Positions 8,347 through 16,126 are shown, counted from the first letter of the stretch. The stretch is 43,152 nt of DNA from Acidimicrobiales bacterium (GCA_029263175.1 JAJCXZ010000050.1:1-43152), one strand, 5' to 3'. Program-made: numbers and translations. The notes: generated by a model not told the origin, from the sequence alone.

Positions 8347-9405
8347 TCAACTCTCGAGCCAGATCGTCTTTGCGCCGAGATCGACGTCGCCAGGGCCTTG
8401 GCCGCCGGCAAAGATGAATTCGGTGAAGTAGCCGCCGATGCACGTGTCAGGGGGCGAGCAGGGGGCGTTCTGACGCCACGATTGATTGCCAGGGAAGCGG
8501 AATCCGGTGATGTGGAACGCTGCAAATCCGGCGACGTGGTAGCACTTGCCGCCCGGTCCCAGTGAGCATTGGTTCGCCCACCCCTGGCCGCCCTGCTCGG
8601 TGACGTCGTCGAACACGGGCATGAGGATGGTGCGGTTGATCAGATCATCGGGGTCGCAATCCTGGGGAGGACCGTTGCCCGGCTTGGCGCCGACCCAAAG
8701 ATCAGCACTGATGTTCGCAACGCACTCGTCCTGGTCGAGCCAGCCGAACCCGCCGGTCAATCGATCGTCGCCGTCGGTGTCCTGACCGGCCTGAGCAGCG
8801 CAGTCGTCGGGGCCACTTCCGTTGCCATTGCCGGTGTGGAAGAAGATGACCGACTCGGGGCCGCTGAACGGCTCGGTGTGGAAGCTCGTCCCGCCGTTCG
8901 TCTCTCGGTTGTACTCACACATTGAGAACGTGAGGGGCAGTGTTGACCCGCCACCGACTGAGCCCCAGCGGGCCACTGCTACCGCCGCGACCTCGAGGCC
9001 GTCCCTCCCGAGAACCGTGGCGAAGTGGTAGTCAACGGTTTGATCGTTGCCATCGATATCAGGGCCGGCGTCAGCTGTACGAACGACAACGCGCACGCTG
9101 GTGGCGTCGGGGTAGGTGATTCCCCCGCTTTCGATCCGGCTGTCGTCATCAGATGCGTTGCCATCGATATATGGCTCAGCGGTGGTGTATCCGTCACCGC
9201 AGGCGCCGAGAACGCAGTCACGGGCAATGGCGAGTGCAGCCGCATCGGCACCGTTCTGCAGCTCTCGGCGTTCTTGGTAGATGGCGCTGCCGTCGATCAC
9301 CCAGGCCGCGAGCACCACCATGATCACCAGGCAAAGCGCGACGATGATCGCAACGGCGCCCCGGTCGTCGTCGACGTTGGGGTCTGCGTGAGTCAGCCAC
9401 CGCAT
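8347..9405 (-). CDS. tadG: TadE/TadG-like pseudopilin with long exported domain
   Basis: This 352-residue protein has an N-terminal TadE/G-like (putative Flp pilus-assembly) segment: DDRGAVAIIVALCLVIMVVL, then IDGSAIYQERRELQNGADAAALAIAR. This is the hallmark of class III pseudopilins or tip proteins. The rest (about 75-352) is an exported Cys- and Gly/Asp-rich domain with at least nine cysteines, probably disulfide-bonded, and no recognised fold. It could form the pilus tip or a surface-exposed adhesive part. The ATG at 9403-9405 has AAGGAG about nine bases upstream and lies inside the end of the TadE frame (13-base overlap). Confidence 0.87.
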   Translation of the reverse strand: MRWLTHADPNVDDDRGAVAIIVALCLVIMVVLAAWVIDGSAIYQERRELQNGADAAALAIARDCVLGACGDGYTTAEPYIDGNASDDDSRIESGGITYPDATSVRVVVRTADAGPDIDGNDQTVDYHFATVLGRDGLEVAAVAVARWGSVGGGSTLPLTFSMCEYNRETNGGTSFHTEPFSGPESVIFFHTGNGNGSGPDDCAAQAGQDTDGDDRLTGGFGWLDQDECVANISADLWVGAKPGNGPPQDCDPDDLINRTILMPVFDDVTEQGGQGWANQCSLGPGGKCYHVAGFAAFHITGFRFPGNQSWRQNAPCSPPDTCIGGYFTEFIFAGGQGPGDVDLGAKTIWLES

Positions 9406-9770
9406 CGCATCACTCCTTCTTCAGCGAACGACCACGTGCCCGTGCCGAAGAGCGGGATGTCGTAGGTGTGGTCGTATTCGAGGGTGACGGTGACGGGATC
9501 TCCGAGCGTGCACGGGTCAGAGGAGACGGTGACGGTGATAGCGCCCGCGTCGAGGTTGGGTGCGGCATTTCGCGCGGTGGAGACGGGGTCACCACTGTCG
9601 AGAGCGGCGACCCGCACGCTTTCGCGAGCGGCGTGGGTGAGAGTGGACTTCGTGTGGTAACCGCGGCCGAACTCGATGACCCCGAACACCAGGAGAATGA
9701 GGATTGGCAGAAGCATGGCGAACTCGACGAGGGCAGCACCGCGATCAATGCGGGTGGGTCGGGTCACCAT
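9393..9770 (-). CDS. tadE: TadE-like pseudopilin
   Basis: This 125-residue protein begins MVTRPTRIDRGAALVEFAML. RGAALVEFAMLLPIL is the TadE signature: a prepilin-like cleavage site after Gly, Glu at +5, then a hydrophobic helix. The remaining 85 residues form a small exported domain with a Cys pair (SSDPCTLG and EGVMRCGG). Start choice: ATG at 9768-9770 or the next codon, GTG at 9765-9767; both overlap the stop of the upstream pilin gene, so translation is coupled. An in-frame extension further upstream is Arg/Thr-rich and antisense-like, so it is rejected. It would be processed by a prepilin peptidase that is not encoded in this window. Confidence 0.9.
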   Translation of the reverse strand: MVTRPTRIDRGAALVEFAMLLPILILLVFGVIEFGRGYHTKSTLTHAARESVRVAALDSGDPVSTARNAAPNLDAGAITVTVSSDPCTLGDPVTVTLEYDHTYDIPLFGTGTWSFAEEGVMRCGG

Positions 9771-9922
9771 TCGACCGTCTCCCAGTTCGCGAGGGTGTCG
9801 AGGCCGACGAGTGCAACGGTGGCAGCGATGACGGCGGCGATGAGCGAAGCGATGATGGCGTACTCGACCGCAGTCGCGCCGCGGTCCGTCGTTTTCGTGA
9901 GGTGCCGGTTGAGCTTGCGCAT
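9764..9922 (-). CDS. flp: Flp-family prepilin, second copy
   Basis: This 52-residue prepilin begins MRKLNRHLTKTTDRGATAVE. The Flp processing signature is G|ATAVEY with Glu at +5 and Tyr at +6, followed by one hydrophobic helix (IIASLIAAVIAATVALVGLD) and a very short tail. I choose the ATG at 9920-9922. An alternative ATG at 9980-9982 lies inside a stable hairpin and would give an unusually long 30-residue leader. It is probably a minor pilin, because it sits beyond the hairpin that follows the first pilin gene. The mature part resembles that of the first pilin (GATAVEY, then ALI/SLIAA and VGLD). Confidence 0.85.
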   Translation of the reverse strand: MRKLNRHLTKTTDRGATAVEYAIIASLIAAVIAATVALVGLDTLANWETVEW

Positions 9923-9974
9923 CGGTCGTTCCGAGGTCTCCTGGTCGGGGCGAGAGGACTGACGATCGCCGGAT

Positions 9975-10000
9975 CTGGTCATGGCCGAAGCTGTGACCAG
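9975..10000 (-). promoter_or_regulatory. Stable hairpin with cUUCGg tetraloop between the two pilin genes
   Basis: On the mRNA (minus) strand the arms CTGGTCACAGC and GCCATGACCAG pair over 11 positions, two of them G-U, around the loop TTCG closed by C-G. This is the exceptionally stable cUUCGg tetraloop. No U-tract follows, so it is more likely a 3'-end stabiliser, processing site or partial attenuator for the first pilin transcript than a full terminator. Such an element would let the major pilin be made in excess over the downstream assembly genes. Confidence 0.55.
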
Positions 10001-10038
10001 ACCCGTCGATCGTGTGGGAGTCAGGACATGTGTCCGGA

Positions 10039-10263
10039 CTAGGGGTTCTGGTTGCCGCCGATGTTGTCCTCAACGGCTTCGAAGCCGTTCAGTACATCGA
10101 GGCCAACGAGGCCAACGGTCGCCACGATGATTGCGGCAATGAGCGCCACGATCATCCCGTACTCGACTGCGGTAGCACCGCGGTCGTTGATATTCATTCG
10201 ACTCGACGCAAAGCGAGCGATCACTCGCGCCGTCTCAGTGGTCATCTTCAACATCCCGATCAT
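10039..10263 (-). CDS. flp: Flp-family prepilin, first gene of the tad operon (likely major pilin)
   Basis: This 74-residue prepilin has a 29-residue leader ending NINDRG, the Flp processing site G|ATAVEYGM (Glu +5, Tyr +6), a hydrophobic helix (IVALIAAIIVATVGLVGLDV) and a short acidic, Asn-rich tail. The ATG at 10261-10263 has a strong ribosome site (GGGAGG) five bases upstream, the best in the operon. Being the first gene with the best ribosome site makes it the probable major pilin. The promoter must lie in 10264-10517, shared with the divergent histidine kinase gene; I cannot assign boxes with confidence. Confidence 0.92.
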   Translation of the reverse strand: MIGMLKMTTETARVIARFASSRMNINDRGATAVEYGMIVALIAAIIVATVGLVGLDVLNGFEAVEDNIGGNQNP

Positions 10264-10517
10264 GTGGACCTCCCGTTCACGTAGAGGATCAGGTCCGATC
10301 ACGGTCCCAGGTCGATCCAGTAAAGGCATCCCACAAATTGGGGATACGCCCGTGACGACTTGCGCGCGAGTGTCGGTTGAATGACGGATACTGCGGTGGG
10401 TCGGAAGAGCTAGCGAAAAAGCAGGCCACCGCAGTTGACGAGGAGTGACCATTCGAACCACACTCCGTGACGTGGGTCGACAGGGGAGTACCCACGCGGC
10501 GACAGAGGTGGACTCGG

Positions 10518-12002
10518 ATGGCCGTACGTCCAAAGGGCGAACGTGGCGAAGAAGCTGGTCCCTCGCGGTGGGGACGCGAGGTGCATCAGCGTTGGCAGTA
10601 CGGGCTGGGCGCGGTCATGCTCGGCGTTCTCCTGCCGGTCGCCGCCGGGTATCCCGACGCCGCGACGACGTTCGGGATGCTGGCCGGCGAGGTGACCCTG
10701 GCGATCGCGCTGACGGTCGTGTTTGCGGGCCTCCTGCTGGTTGTTGCCGGGCTTACGAGTGGTCGAGCGCGTGAGTTGTGGTTTGCGCTGGCGGGCATCG
10801 CGCTCATCTCGGCCCACCCCATGCTCGACTCGTTCTTTGGAGCGGATCAAGAATGGTTGTGGGTCATTCGGATCTGGGTTGCCGCAGCTGCGGTGATCGG
10901 TCTGACCTTCGTTGCCGGCGATGTGGGATGGTTCGGTCGCGTCATCCAGGTGCTGGCGGTCGTGCTGGCCGGCGTGGCGACCGTGGCCGCAGCGGTGGCG
11001 ATGGCACGTCCCGCCGAGAGTGCCTACTTCGACGTGGCGATCATTGCGCTCTCCGGTGCCGCGGCGGCCATCGGTGGGATCAACTTCATTCTCGGCCAGC
11101 GCGTTCCTGACGGTGCGGTCATGTCCGTCGGTATGTCGGCGCTGTCAGTCGGCTATGGCGGACTGTTGCAGCTGAGTAGCGGCGGGGATCAGTTGACCGT
11201 TGGCGTTGCCACGGTCAGCGTTGTCGCTGGGGTTGCTGCGGTCGCCGCGTCGTTCATGGCGGTGTTCGAGGCTGTTGATCGAAGAGAGGTGCGGCGTGAT
11301 GCTCTCGACTTGGCGAAGTCGCTCGAACTGGCCCGGCTGTTGGCGCGAACTGACCGCTATGCCGAGGTGGCGCATGATCAACGGACCGCTTTGCTCGCCA
11401 TCGAAGCGGCTGCACAACGCATGCAATCTCATCCTTCGGGTGAACTGGCGGCGGCCGTGGCTGCGGAGGCCGCCCGCCTGAATCGCCAGCTGGCCGACAA
11501 TGCTGCGGAACCGCAGCGGTTCAATCTCGCTGATGCACTGGTCCCGATGCTGGAGTGCATGCGGACGTTCGGTCAACCGGTTGGCTTGGTCGCGGGCGAC
11601 GATGTGGAGGTGTGGGGGAGCATCGATGACGTCGTGGAGATTGTTGGTGTCCTGCTCGAGAATGCGTATTCCCACGGTGCGGGTCCTGTTCAGATCGAAG
11701 TGGTGGCCCGCGACCAACAGGTCTGTCTCCGCGTCGTTGATCGGGGGCCTGGCGTCCCTCAGCCGTTGCGGGAGTCGATCTTTGAGCGCGGCGTCACGAC
11801 CGACCCCGGTGCTCATTCGGGACTCGGGCTGTTCTCCGCTCGCCGCATGGCAGTCGCAGCCGGCGGTGAGCTCGGCGTCGTCGATGGCCAGCACTCGGTG
11901 TTCGAACTGGTCTTGCCTCGCCAGGCAAATGGGGCCAAGCCATCCGATGATCTGCCCGTGGTACACCGAATCGATCCCGATGAGGGCGCCGTGAATGGCT
12001 GA
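10518..12002 (+). CDS. Membrane sensor histidine kinase
   Basis: This is a 494-residue kinase. The first about 235 residues form seven or eight hydrophobic helices (from LGAVMLGVLLPVAAGYPDA), so it senses through or within the membrane. The phosphoacceptor region is AEVAHDQRTALLAIEAA, with H286 the likely phosphorylated His. The ATPase domain has an N box (VGVLLENAYSHG), G1 (DRGPGV), F box (IFERGVT) and G2 (SGLGLFSARRMA). The frame is open from a GTG at 10467, but the ATG at 10518 has a GAGGTGG upstream and removes an Arg-rich lead, so I prefer it. Its stop overlaps the response regulator start by eight bases. Divergence from the first flp gene makes pilus control a reasonable inference. Confidence 0.88.
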   Translation: MAVRPKGERGEEAGPSRWGREVHQRWQYGLGAVMLGVLLPVAAGYPDAATTFGMLAGEVTLAIALTVVFAGLLLVVAGLTSGRARELWFALAGIALISAHPMLDSFFGADQEWLWVIRIWVAAAAVIGLTFVAGDVGWFGRVIQVLAVVLAGVATVAAAVAMARPAESAYFDVAIIALSGAAAAIGGINFILGQRVPDGAVMSVGMSALSVGYGGLLQLSSGGDQLTVGVATVSVVAGVAAVAASFMAVFEAVDRREVRRDALDLAKSLELARLLARTDRYAEVAHDQRTALLAIEAAAQRMQSHPSGELAAAVAAEAARLNRQLADNAAEPQRFNLADALVPMLECMRTFGQPVGLVAGDDVEVWGSIDDVVEIVGVLLENAYSHGAGPVQIEVVARDQQVCLRVVDRGPGVPQPLRESIFERGVTTDPGAHSGLGLFSARRMAVAAGGELGVVDGQHSVFELVLPRQANGAKPSDDLPVVHRIDPDEGAVNG

Positions 12003-12732
12003 TCGCGACGTGTCCTTCTCGTCTGCGCCAACCGTCACTCGCCGGATCCGCACCGTTCGTGTTGTCATCGTGGACGACCACCGGTTGCTCGCCCAGATGT
12101 TGGTCGACGGGCTCAACGAGCTTGGCTACCTCGCCATGTCAGTTGACGTGGGGGAATCGGACATTCCCCAACGGGTGCTCGGCCTGTCCCCGGATCTCCT
12201 GATCCTTGATGCCGTGTTCCATGACAATGAGGCGGGCGGTCTGACCGTTCTCCAACACTTGAAGCAGCTCGGCGCGCCATTCGGCGTGGTGATGCTCACC
12301 GGGGTTGCCGATGAGATCCGCCAGGCGGAGTTTCTTGCCGCTGGGGCACAAGCCGTGATCTCGAAGAGCGACTCGTTCGATGTGGTGCTCGGCCAGATCA
12401 AGGATGTGCTGTCCGGTACCGATCCGATGGGGGCGAATCGGCGCGAGGCTCTCGCTCGAGCCTTGGCCGAGCGCGACGCCCGTGGCGCCGGCCAATCCTC
12501 GGTGCTCGACGTGCTCACGGATCGCGAGCGGGCCACGTTGCAGGCGTTGGTCGATGGGAACACGGTCGATGAGATCGCCGTGGTTCGCACCGTTGCGACC
12601 TCGACCGTGCGTTCACAGGTGCGCTCGGTGCTGTCGAAGCTCGACGCTCACAGCCAGATCGAGGCGGTGGCGATCGCGGCTCGGTCCGGGATGCGGCCGG
12701 GCGTGCGTGAGCAAGAGGTCGAAGACCGCTGA
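11995..12732 (+). CDS. NarL/FixJ-family response regulator
   Basis: The protein has 245 residues. The receiver domain (about 20-140) has the acidic pair D27/D28 (VIVDDHR), phosphoacceptor D72 (LLILDAVF), T102 (VMLTG) and K124 (VISKSD), a complete set. The C-terminal LuxR-type helix-turn-helix (about 178-235) reads LTDRERATLQALVDG, then ATSTVRSQVRSVLSKL. A linker of about 35 residues joins the two. It overlaps the kinase gene (ATGGCTGA), so the two form a cognate pair. The target is not shown by sequence; the divergent tad operon is the obvious candidate. It ends one base before the convergent stop of the next gene. Confidence 0.93.
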   Translation: MADRDVSFSSAPTVTRRIRTVRVVIVDDHRLLAQMLVDGLNELGYLAMSVDVGESDIPQRVLGLSPDLLILDAVFHDNEAGGLTVLQHLKQLGAPFGVVMLTGVADEIRQAEFLAAGAQAVISKSDSFDVVLGQIKDVLSGTDPMGANRREALARALAERDARGAGQSSVLDVLTDRERATLQALVDGNTVDEIAVVRTVATSTVRSQVRSVLSKLDAHSQIEAVAIAARSGMRPGVREQEVEDR

Positions 12733-12733
12733 G

Positions 12734-13156
12734 TCAGGTGCTGACGGTCGAGAACTCGTAACGGCGGCGCACCGGTGGCTCCGAAGCGATCGAGGCCCAG
12801 ATATACGCGCCGACCGTGAGGTGGCGCAGGCCCATCATGAAGACGTAGCCAGAGCCGACGGTGAGGCCGCGGGCGATCAGCATGGCTGCGCCCATGGCGC
12901 TGATCGTGCCGAGAAGAAACATCAGCGGCATGGTGGGCCCAGCGTTGTCACGCTGCGCCACACTGAGAATCGCAATGGCGATCAGCGGCGCCAGCACGAT
13001 ATCGAACAGAACAGAGCCATATCGGCCGCGCATGATGTCCACCGTCATGTCGGCGGAAACGACGCCGAAGAACGGCCCGAGAGCACCGATAGGCGCGTTC
13101 TGGATCTGCTGTCGCAGCTTCCACAGGCCGGTGCCGAGAAATCCGGGGAACTCCAT
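12734..13156 (-). CDS. Small membrane protein of unknown function
   Basis: This 140-residue protein is not recognised. The start MEFPGFLGTGLWKLRQQIQN is amphipathic. Three hydrophobic segments follow: about 47-66 (VLFDIVLAPLIAIAILSV), 74-95 (PTMPLMFLLGTISAMGAAML) and 100-122. The C-terminus is basic (PPVRRRYEF). The ATG has GGAG about seven bases upstream. It is convergent with the response regulator gene (a one-base gap) and divergent from the PPK2 gene, so it is a single-gene unit. Confidence 0.7.
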   Translation of the reverse strand: MEFPGFLGTGLWKLRQQIQNAPIGALGPFFGVVSADMTVDIMRGRYGSVLFDIVLAPLIAIAILSVAQRDNAGPTMPLMFLLGTISAMGAAMLIARGLTVGSGYVFMMGLRHLTVGAYIWASIASEPPVRRRYEFSTVST

Positions 13157-13211
13157 AACGTCTCCAACGATAGTCGTCCCACCCCTTTTCGGCAGTTGCG
13201 ACGCCGTTGTG

Positions 13212-13239
13212 AGGGGAGCGATGGGGTCATCGCCCCTTT
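13212..13239 (+). promoter_or_regulatory. Stem-loop upstream of ppk2
   Basis: The arms GCGATG and CATCGC pair around GGGT and extend past a bulged A with GGG/CCC, ending in a short TTT run. It lies in the intergenic region between the divergent membrane protein and PPK2 genes. It resembles a weak terminator or an operator; no partner gene makes a terminator reading obvious. Confidence 0.3.
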
Positions 13240-13284
13240 GAGAATCAGGGTCCTAGGGCGGTATCCGACGACACGGAGCGTTGT

Positions 13285-13290
13285 CATACT
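13285..13290 (+). promoter_or_regulatory. Candidate -10 element (CATACT) for leaderless ppk2 mRNA
   Basis: CATACT ends six bases before the ATG at 13297 and no Shine-Dalgarno sequence is present. The geometry fits a leaderless transcript starting at or next to the ATG. No convincing -35 box is visible. Confidence 0.4.
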
Positions 13291-13296
13291 TGATGG

Positions 13297-14190
13297 ATGT
13301 CCCTGCACGAGAACGCCGCCGAAATCGAGACAACCGCAGAACCCGTTGACGAACTCAGCCGCCTTCGATCGGAGCTCGAGAACGAGCGGCAGAAGGTCAA
13401 GCAGCTACAGAAGAAGCCACAGCGAGAGGCCGAGCTCGAGCCGTTTCAGGTCGAGCTGTTGAAGCTGCAGCGCCATCTGGAGAAGCAGGATCTGCGCATG
13501 ATCGTGCTATTCGAAGGTCGCGATGCGGCCGGCAAAGGCGGCACGATTCGGCGGGTGACGCGCTTTATGAACGTGAAGCACTACCGGGTGGTGGCGCTGA
13601 GCAAGCCGACCGAGGAAGAGCGCAGCCAGTGGTACCTCCAGCGGTACGTGGCTCAGTTTCCCCGCGGCGGCGAGATGGTGCTGTTCGACCGCAGTTGGTA
13701 CAACCGGGCGATGGTCGAGCCCGTCTTCGGGTTCTGCACCGACAAGGAACACGAAGACTTCCTGCGGGGCGTCGTCGGGTTCGAGAAGGATCTGGTCCGC
13801 CAGGGCACCATCTTGTTGAAGCTCTACTTCTCGGTGACCAAGGACGAGCAGCTGCGCCGATTCGAGCGGCGCCTCGATGATCCGCTGCGGCAGTGGAAGC
13901 TCAGCGAGGTCGACCTTCAGGCCCAGGACCGTTGGGACGAGTTCACCGATCGCAAGTATGAGATGTTGCGGCGCACGCACACCAACGTCACACCCTGGAC
14001 CGTGATCCGTTCCGGCGACAAGCACCAGGCCCGGCTCAACGCCATGCGGGTCATGCTCGGCGCAATTGACTACGAGGATCGCGACACGTCACTCAATTTC
14101 GTCCCTGATCCCAGCATCGTGGTCTCGGGCTCGCACGAGGTCGAGCTCATGGACGCGGCCCGCATTCGTCAGGGCAAGTTCACCCACTGA
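13297..14190 (+). CDS. ppk2: Polyphosphate kinase 2 family protein
   Basis: This 297-residue cytoplasmic enzyme transfers phosphate between polyphosphate and nucleotides. Single-domain PPK2s of this size usually make ATP or GTP from the diphosphate. The N-terminal 65 residues include a charged coiled coil (about 18-48). Walker A is GRDAAGKGG with D76 and K80. The second nucleotide/polyP motif is VLFDRSWYNRA with D131, and the lid module is RRLDDPLRQWKLSEVD. All key family residues are present. The length is typical. The gene appears to be translated from a leaderless mRNA. A second PPK2 is encoded convergently just downstream, beyond a small lipoprotein gene. Confidence 0.93.
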   Translation: MSLHENAAEIETTAEPVDELSRLRSELENERQKVKQLQKKPQREAELEPFQVELLKLQRHLEKQDLRMIVLFEGRDAAGKGGTIRRVTRFMNVKHYRVVALSKPTEEERSQWYLQRYVAQFPRGGEMVLFDRSWYNRAMVEPVFGFCTDKEHEDFLRGVVGFEKDLVRQGTILLKLYFSVTKDEQLRRFERRLDDPLRQWKLSEVDLQAQDRWDEFTDRKYEMLRRTHTNVTPWTVIRSGDKHQARLNAMRVMLGAIDYEDRDTSLNFVPDPSIVVSGSHEVELMDAARIRQGKFTH

Positions 14191-14231
14191 GTTTCAGGCG
14201 CTCGGTCGGGTCTCGTCAGGTTGCAGATGTC

Positions 14232-14258
14232 GGGAACTTTGTCGGCGACGGTGTCGTC
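14232..14258 (+). promoter_or_regulatory. Candidate ECF sigma-factor promoter
   Basis: GGGAAC, a 17-base spacer and CGTC match the usual actinobacterial ECF-type pattern (GGAAC...CGTC). The elements lie about 55 bases before the small lipoprotein ATG, consistent with an envelope-stress-type sigma factor driving it. Confidence 0.4.
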
Positions 14259-14311
14259 TGATCTTCGATCGAGCGTGGACAAGGAGTCACACGCGTCGAA
14301 GGGATTGAATC

Positions 14312-14548
14312 ATGAGCAACAAACGATGGATTTGGGTCGTCGCTGCAGCGGCCTTGCTGTCCGCCGGGTGCGGTGACGCCAACGCCGACAGTGGTGTTGG
14401 GGACGAGATTCCCGTCGATACGAATGCAGGTGATGACGACGGCGTGAGTACCGAGCCGATGTGCATCGAGGACGAACCTGACTGTGATGACACGGCGGTG
14501 ATCCCGGTCGAGGGCGAGGACCTGCCGTTGCCCGACGACGGCGGCTGA
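14312..14548 (+). CDS. Small acidic lipoprotein
   Basis: This 78-residue protein is MSNKRWIWVVAAAALLSAGC followed by an acidic tail. The N-terminus is a lipoprotein signal with lipobox LSAGC (Cys at 20). The mature part is about 58 residues, very rich in Asp, Glu, Gly and Pro, with two further Cys (PMCIED and PDCDD) that could form a disulfide. No family is recognised. A GAAGGGA lies about seven bases upstream of the ATG. A candidate ECF promoter lies further upstream. It sits between the two PPK2 genes and ends 17 bases before the convergent one. Confidence 0.75.
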   Translation: MSNKRWIWVVAAAALLSAGCGDANADSGVGDEIPVDTNAGDDDGVSTEPMCIEDEPDCDDTAVIPVEGEDLPLPDDGG

Positions 14549-14565
14549 ACTCGGTCGAATCTGAG

Positions 14566-15411
14566 TCAGTACTTCTGGGGGACGAACGTCTGCTCCCGCA
14601 TGGGAGGCCGGATGTAGGCCTTGTCTTCCTCCCGCTCGGGGATCTCGATGGGGTCGGGGACGACGTCCTCGTAGGGGATCTGCGACAGGAGATGGCTGAT
14701 GCAGTTGAGCCGGGACCGCCGCTTGTCGTCAGAGGGGACGACGTACCAGGGCGCCTGTTTGATGTCGGTGTATTGGAACGTGGTGTCCTTCGCCATCGAG
14801 TAGCGCGTGTAGAGGCGGTGCTCCTCCAAATCCATGGTCGACAGCTTCCAACGCTTGAGGGGTTCCTCGTTGCGGGCATTGAACCGGCGCTCCTGCTCCT
14901 CGTAGCTGATCGAGAACCAGTACTTCAAGATGATGATCCCTGAACGCACCAGCATGCGTTCGAATTCGGGACACGTCCGCAGGAACTCCTGGTGCTGTTC
15001 CTCGGTGCAGAAGTCCATCACCCACTCCACGTTGGACCGGTTGTACCAGCTGCGATCGAACAGCACGATCTCGCCACCCGAGGGCAGCGCCGGCACATAC
15101 CGCTGGAAGTACCACTGTGTTTGTTCCCGTTCGGTGGGCCGCGGGAGGGCTTCAGTGCGAACGATGCGCGGGCTGGTGCGTTCGCTGATCCGCTTGATCA
15201 CGCCGCCCTTGCCCGCCGAGCCGCGACCTTCGAAGATGATCAGTACCCGCAGGCCGTGCTGGGCCACCCAGTACTGGAGCTTCACCAGCTCTTCTTGCAG
15301 CGACTCGAGTCGCTCTTCGTAGAAGTGCTTCTTCAGCCGCCCGCCTGCTGTGTAGTTGTCGGCGCCCGCGGGCGTGTCCACGAGCAAGGCATCGGATGAT
15401 TTGTTCTGCAT
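14566..15411 (-). CDS. ppk2: PPK2 paralog with altered Walker A
   Basis: This 281-residue PPK2 family protein has the VLFDRSWYNRS motif (D119), the RWKLSTMD lid and overall length of the family. The C-terminus differs from the first copy (ends RPPMREQTFVPQKY). The Walker A reads GRGSAGKGG, so the usual Asp after GR is Gly (G64) while K68 is kept. That Asp is thought to be important for catalysis in PPK2, so the enzyme may be impaired, use another donor or acceptor, or belong to a different subgroup. It is convergent with the small lipoprotein gene and stands alone. The start is the ATG at 15409-15411. Confidence 0.88.
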   Translation of the reverse strand: MQNKSSDALLVDTPAGADNYTAGGRLKKHFYEERLESLQEELVKLQYWVAQHGLRVLIIFEGRGSAGKGGVIKRISERTSPRIVRTEALPRPTEREQTQWYFQRYVPALPSGGEIVLFDRSWYNRSNVEWVMDFCTEEQHQEFLRTCPEFERMLVRSGIIILKYWFSISYEEQERRFNARNEEPLKRWKLSTMDLEEHRLYTRYSMAKDTTFQYTDIKQAPWYVVPSDDKRRSRLNCISHLLSQIPYEDVVPDPIEIPEREEDKAYIRPPMREQTFVPQKY

Positions 15412-15425
15412 GAGTAATGCGTAGC

Positions 15426-15445
15426 GGCCCGGCGAGGCGCCGGCC
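15426..15445 (-). terminator. GC-rich hairpin after the peroxiredoxin gene
   Basis: Arms GGCC-CGGCG and CGCCGGCC pair with one bulged base around AGG, between the peroxiredoxin stop and the second PPK2 start. No U-tract follows on the minus strand, so it is at best an L-shaped (U-less) terminator. Confidence 0.3.
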
Positions 15446-15493
15446 AGGGGCTGAGGTCCCGGTCCGTCGATTGGGAGCGGCCGTTCAGGCCGA

Positions 15494-16126
15494 CTACTGA
15501 ACGGGGGCGTCTGCGTACCGCAGGTACGGCTTGACTTCCTCGACGTTTTGGAAGGTCGCCTTGGCGTCGTCGGTGGACATGGCGGGCGACACGATCACGC
15601 GGTCTCCGGGACGCCAGTCGGCCGGTGTGGCGATGGCGTCGCGATCGGTCGCCTGGAGGGCGTCGATCACTCGCACGATCTCGTCGAAGTTGCGTCCCAC
15701 GGATTTCGGGTAGGTGAGCGTCAGACGAAGCTTGTTGTCGGGATCGACGATGAACACCGACCGGACCGTGGAAGTGTCGCCCGCTCCCGGATGAATCATG
15801 TCGTAGAGCTCGGCAACCGTGCGGTCGGGGTCAGCGACGATCGGGAAGTTGAGCGGCGTGCCGGTCACCTCGCCGATGTCGGGCGCCCATCCGTGGTGAT
15901 CCTCGATCGGGTCGACCGACAGCGCCATCGCTTTGGTGTTGCGCTTGGCGAACTCGGTGTGCAGTGCAGCGGTGCGGCCCAGTTCGGTTGTGCAGACCGG
16001 CGTGAAGTCGGCGGGATGGCTGAAGAAGACGGCCCATGACCCCTTCTTCCAGTCGTGGAACGAGATCGTTCCCTCGGTGGTCTCCGCCGTGAAGTCGGGG
16101 GCGGTATCTCCCAGATGCAGGCTCAT
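15494..16126 (-). CDS. 1-Cys peroxiredoxin (Prx6-like)
   Basis: This 210-residue cytoplasmic enzyme reduces hydrogen peroxide and alkyl hydroperoxides. The peroxidatic motif PADFTPVCTTE gives C45. No other Cys is present, so it is a 1-Cys enzyme needing an external thiol. The Prx6-type C-terminal extension (DWRPGDRVIVSPAMS and EVKPYLRYADAP) is present and the length fits Prx6. I start at the ATG at 16124-16126, which has AGAGG about seven bases upstream. A start 39 bases further up lacks a ribosome site. It is divergent from the RecQ-like helicase gene, and an inverted repeat lies between them. Confidence 0.93.
   Translation of the reverse strand: MSLHLGDTAPDFTAETTEGTISFHDWKKGSWAVFFSHPADFTPVCTTELGRTAALHTEFAKRNTKAMALSVDPIEDHHGWAPDIGEVTGTPLNFPIVADPDRTVAELYDMIHPGAGDTSTVRSVFIVDPDNKLRLTLTYPKSVGRNFDEIVRVIDALQATDRDAIATPADWRPGDRVIVSPAMSTDDAKATFQNVEEVKPYLRYADAPVQ

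Noticed and set aside
9923-9982. Longer start (ATG 9980-9982) for the second pilin
   Set aside because: The ATG lies within a stable hairpin and lacks a ribosome site. The leader would be unusually long and polar for a Flp prepilin.
10264-10517. Specific -35/-10 boxes for flp and the kinase
   Set aside because: Several weak hexamers are present, but none has convincing spacing to either start.
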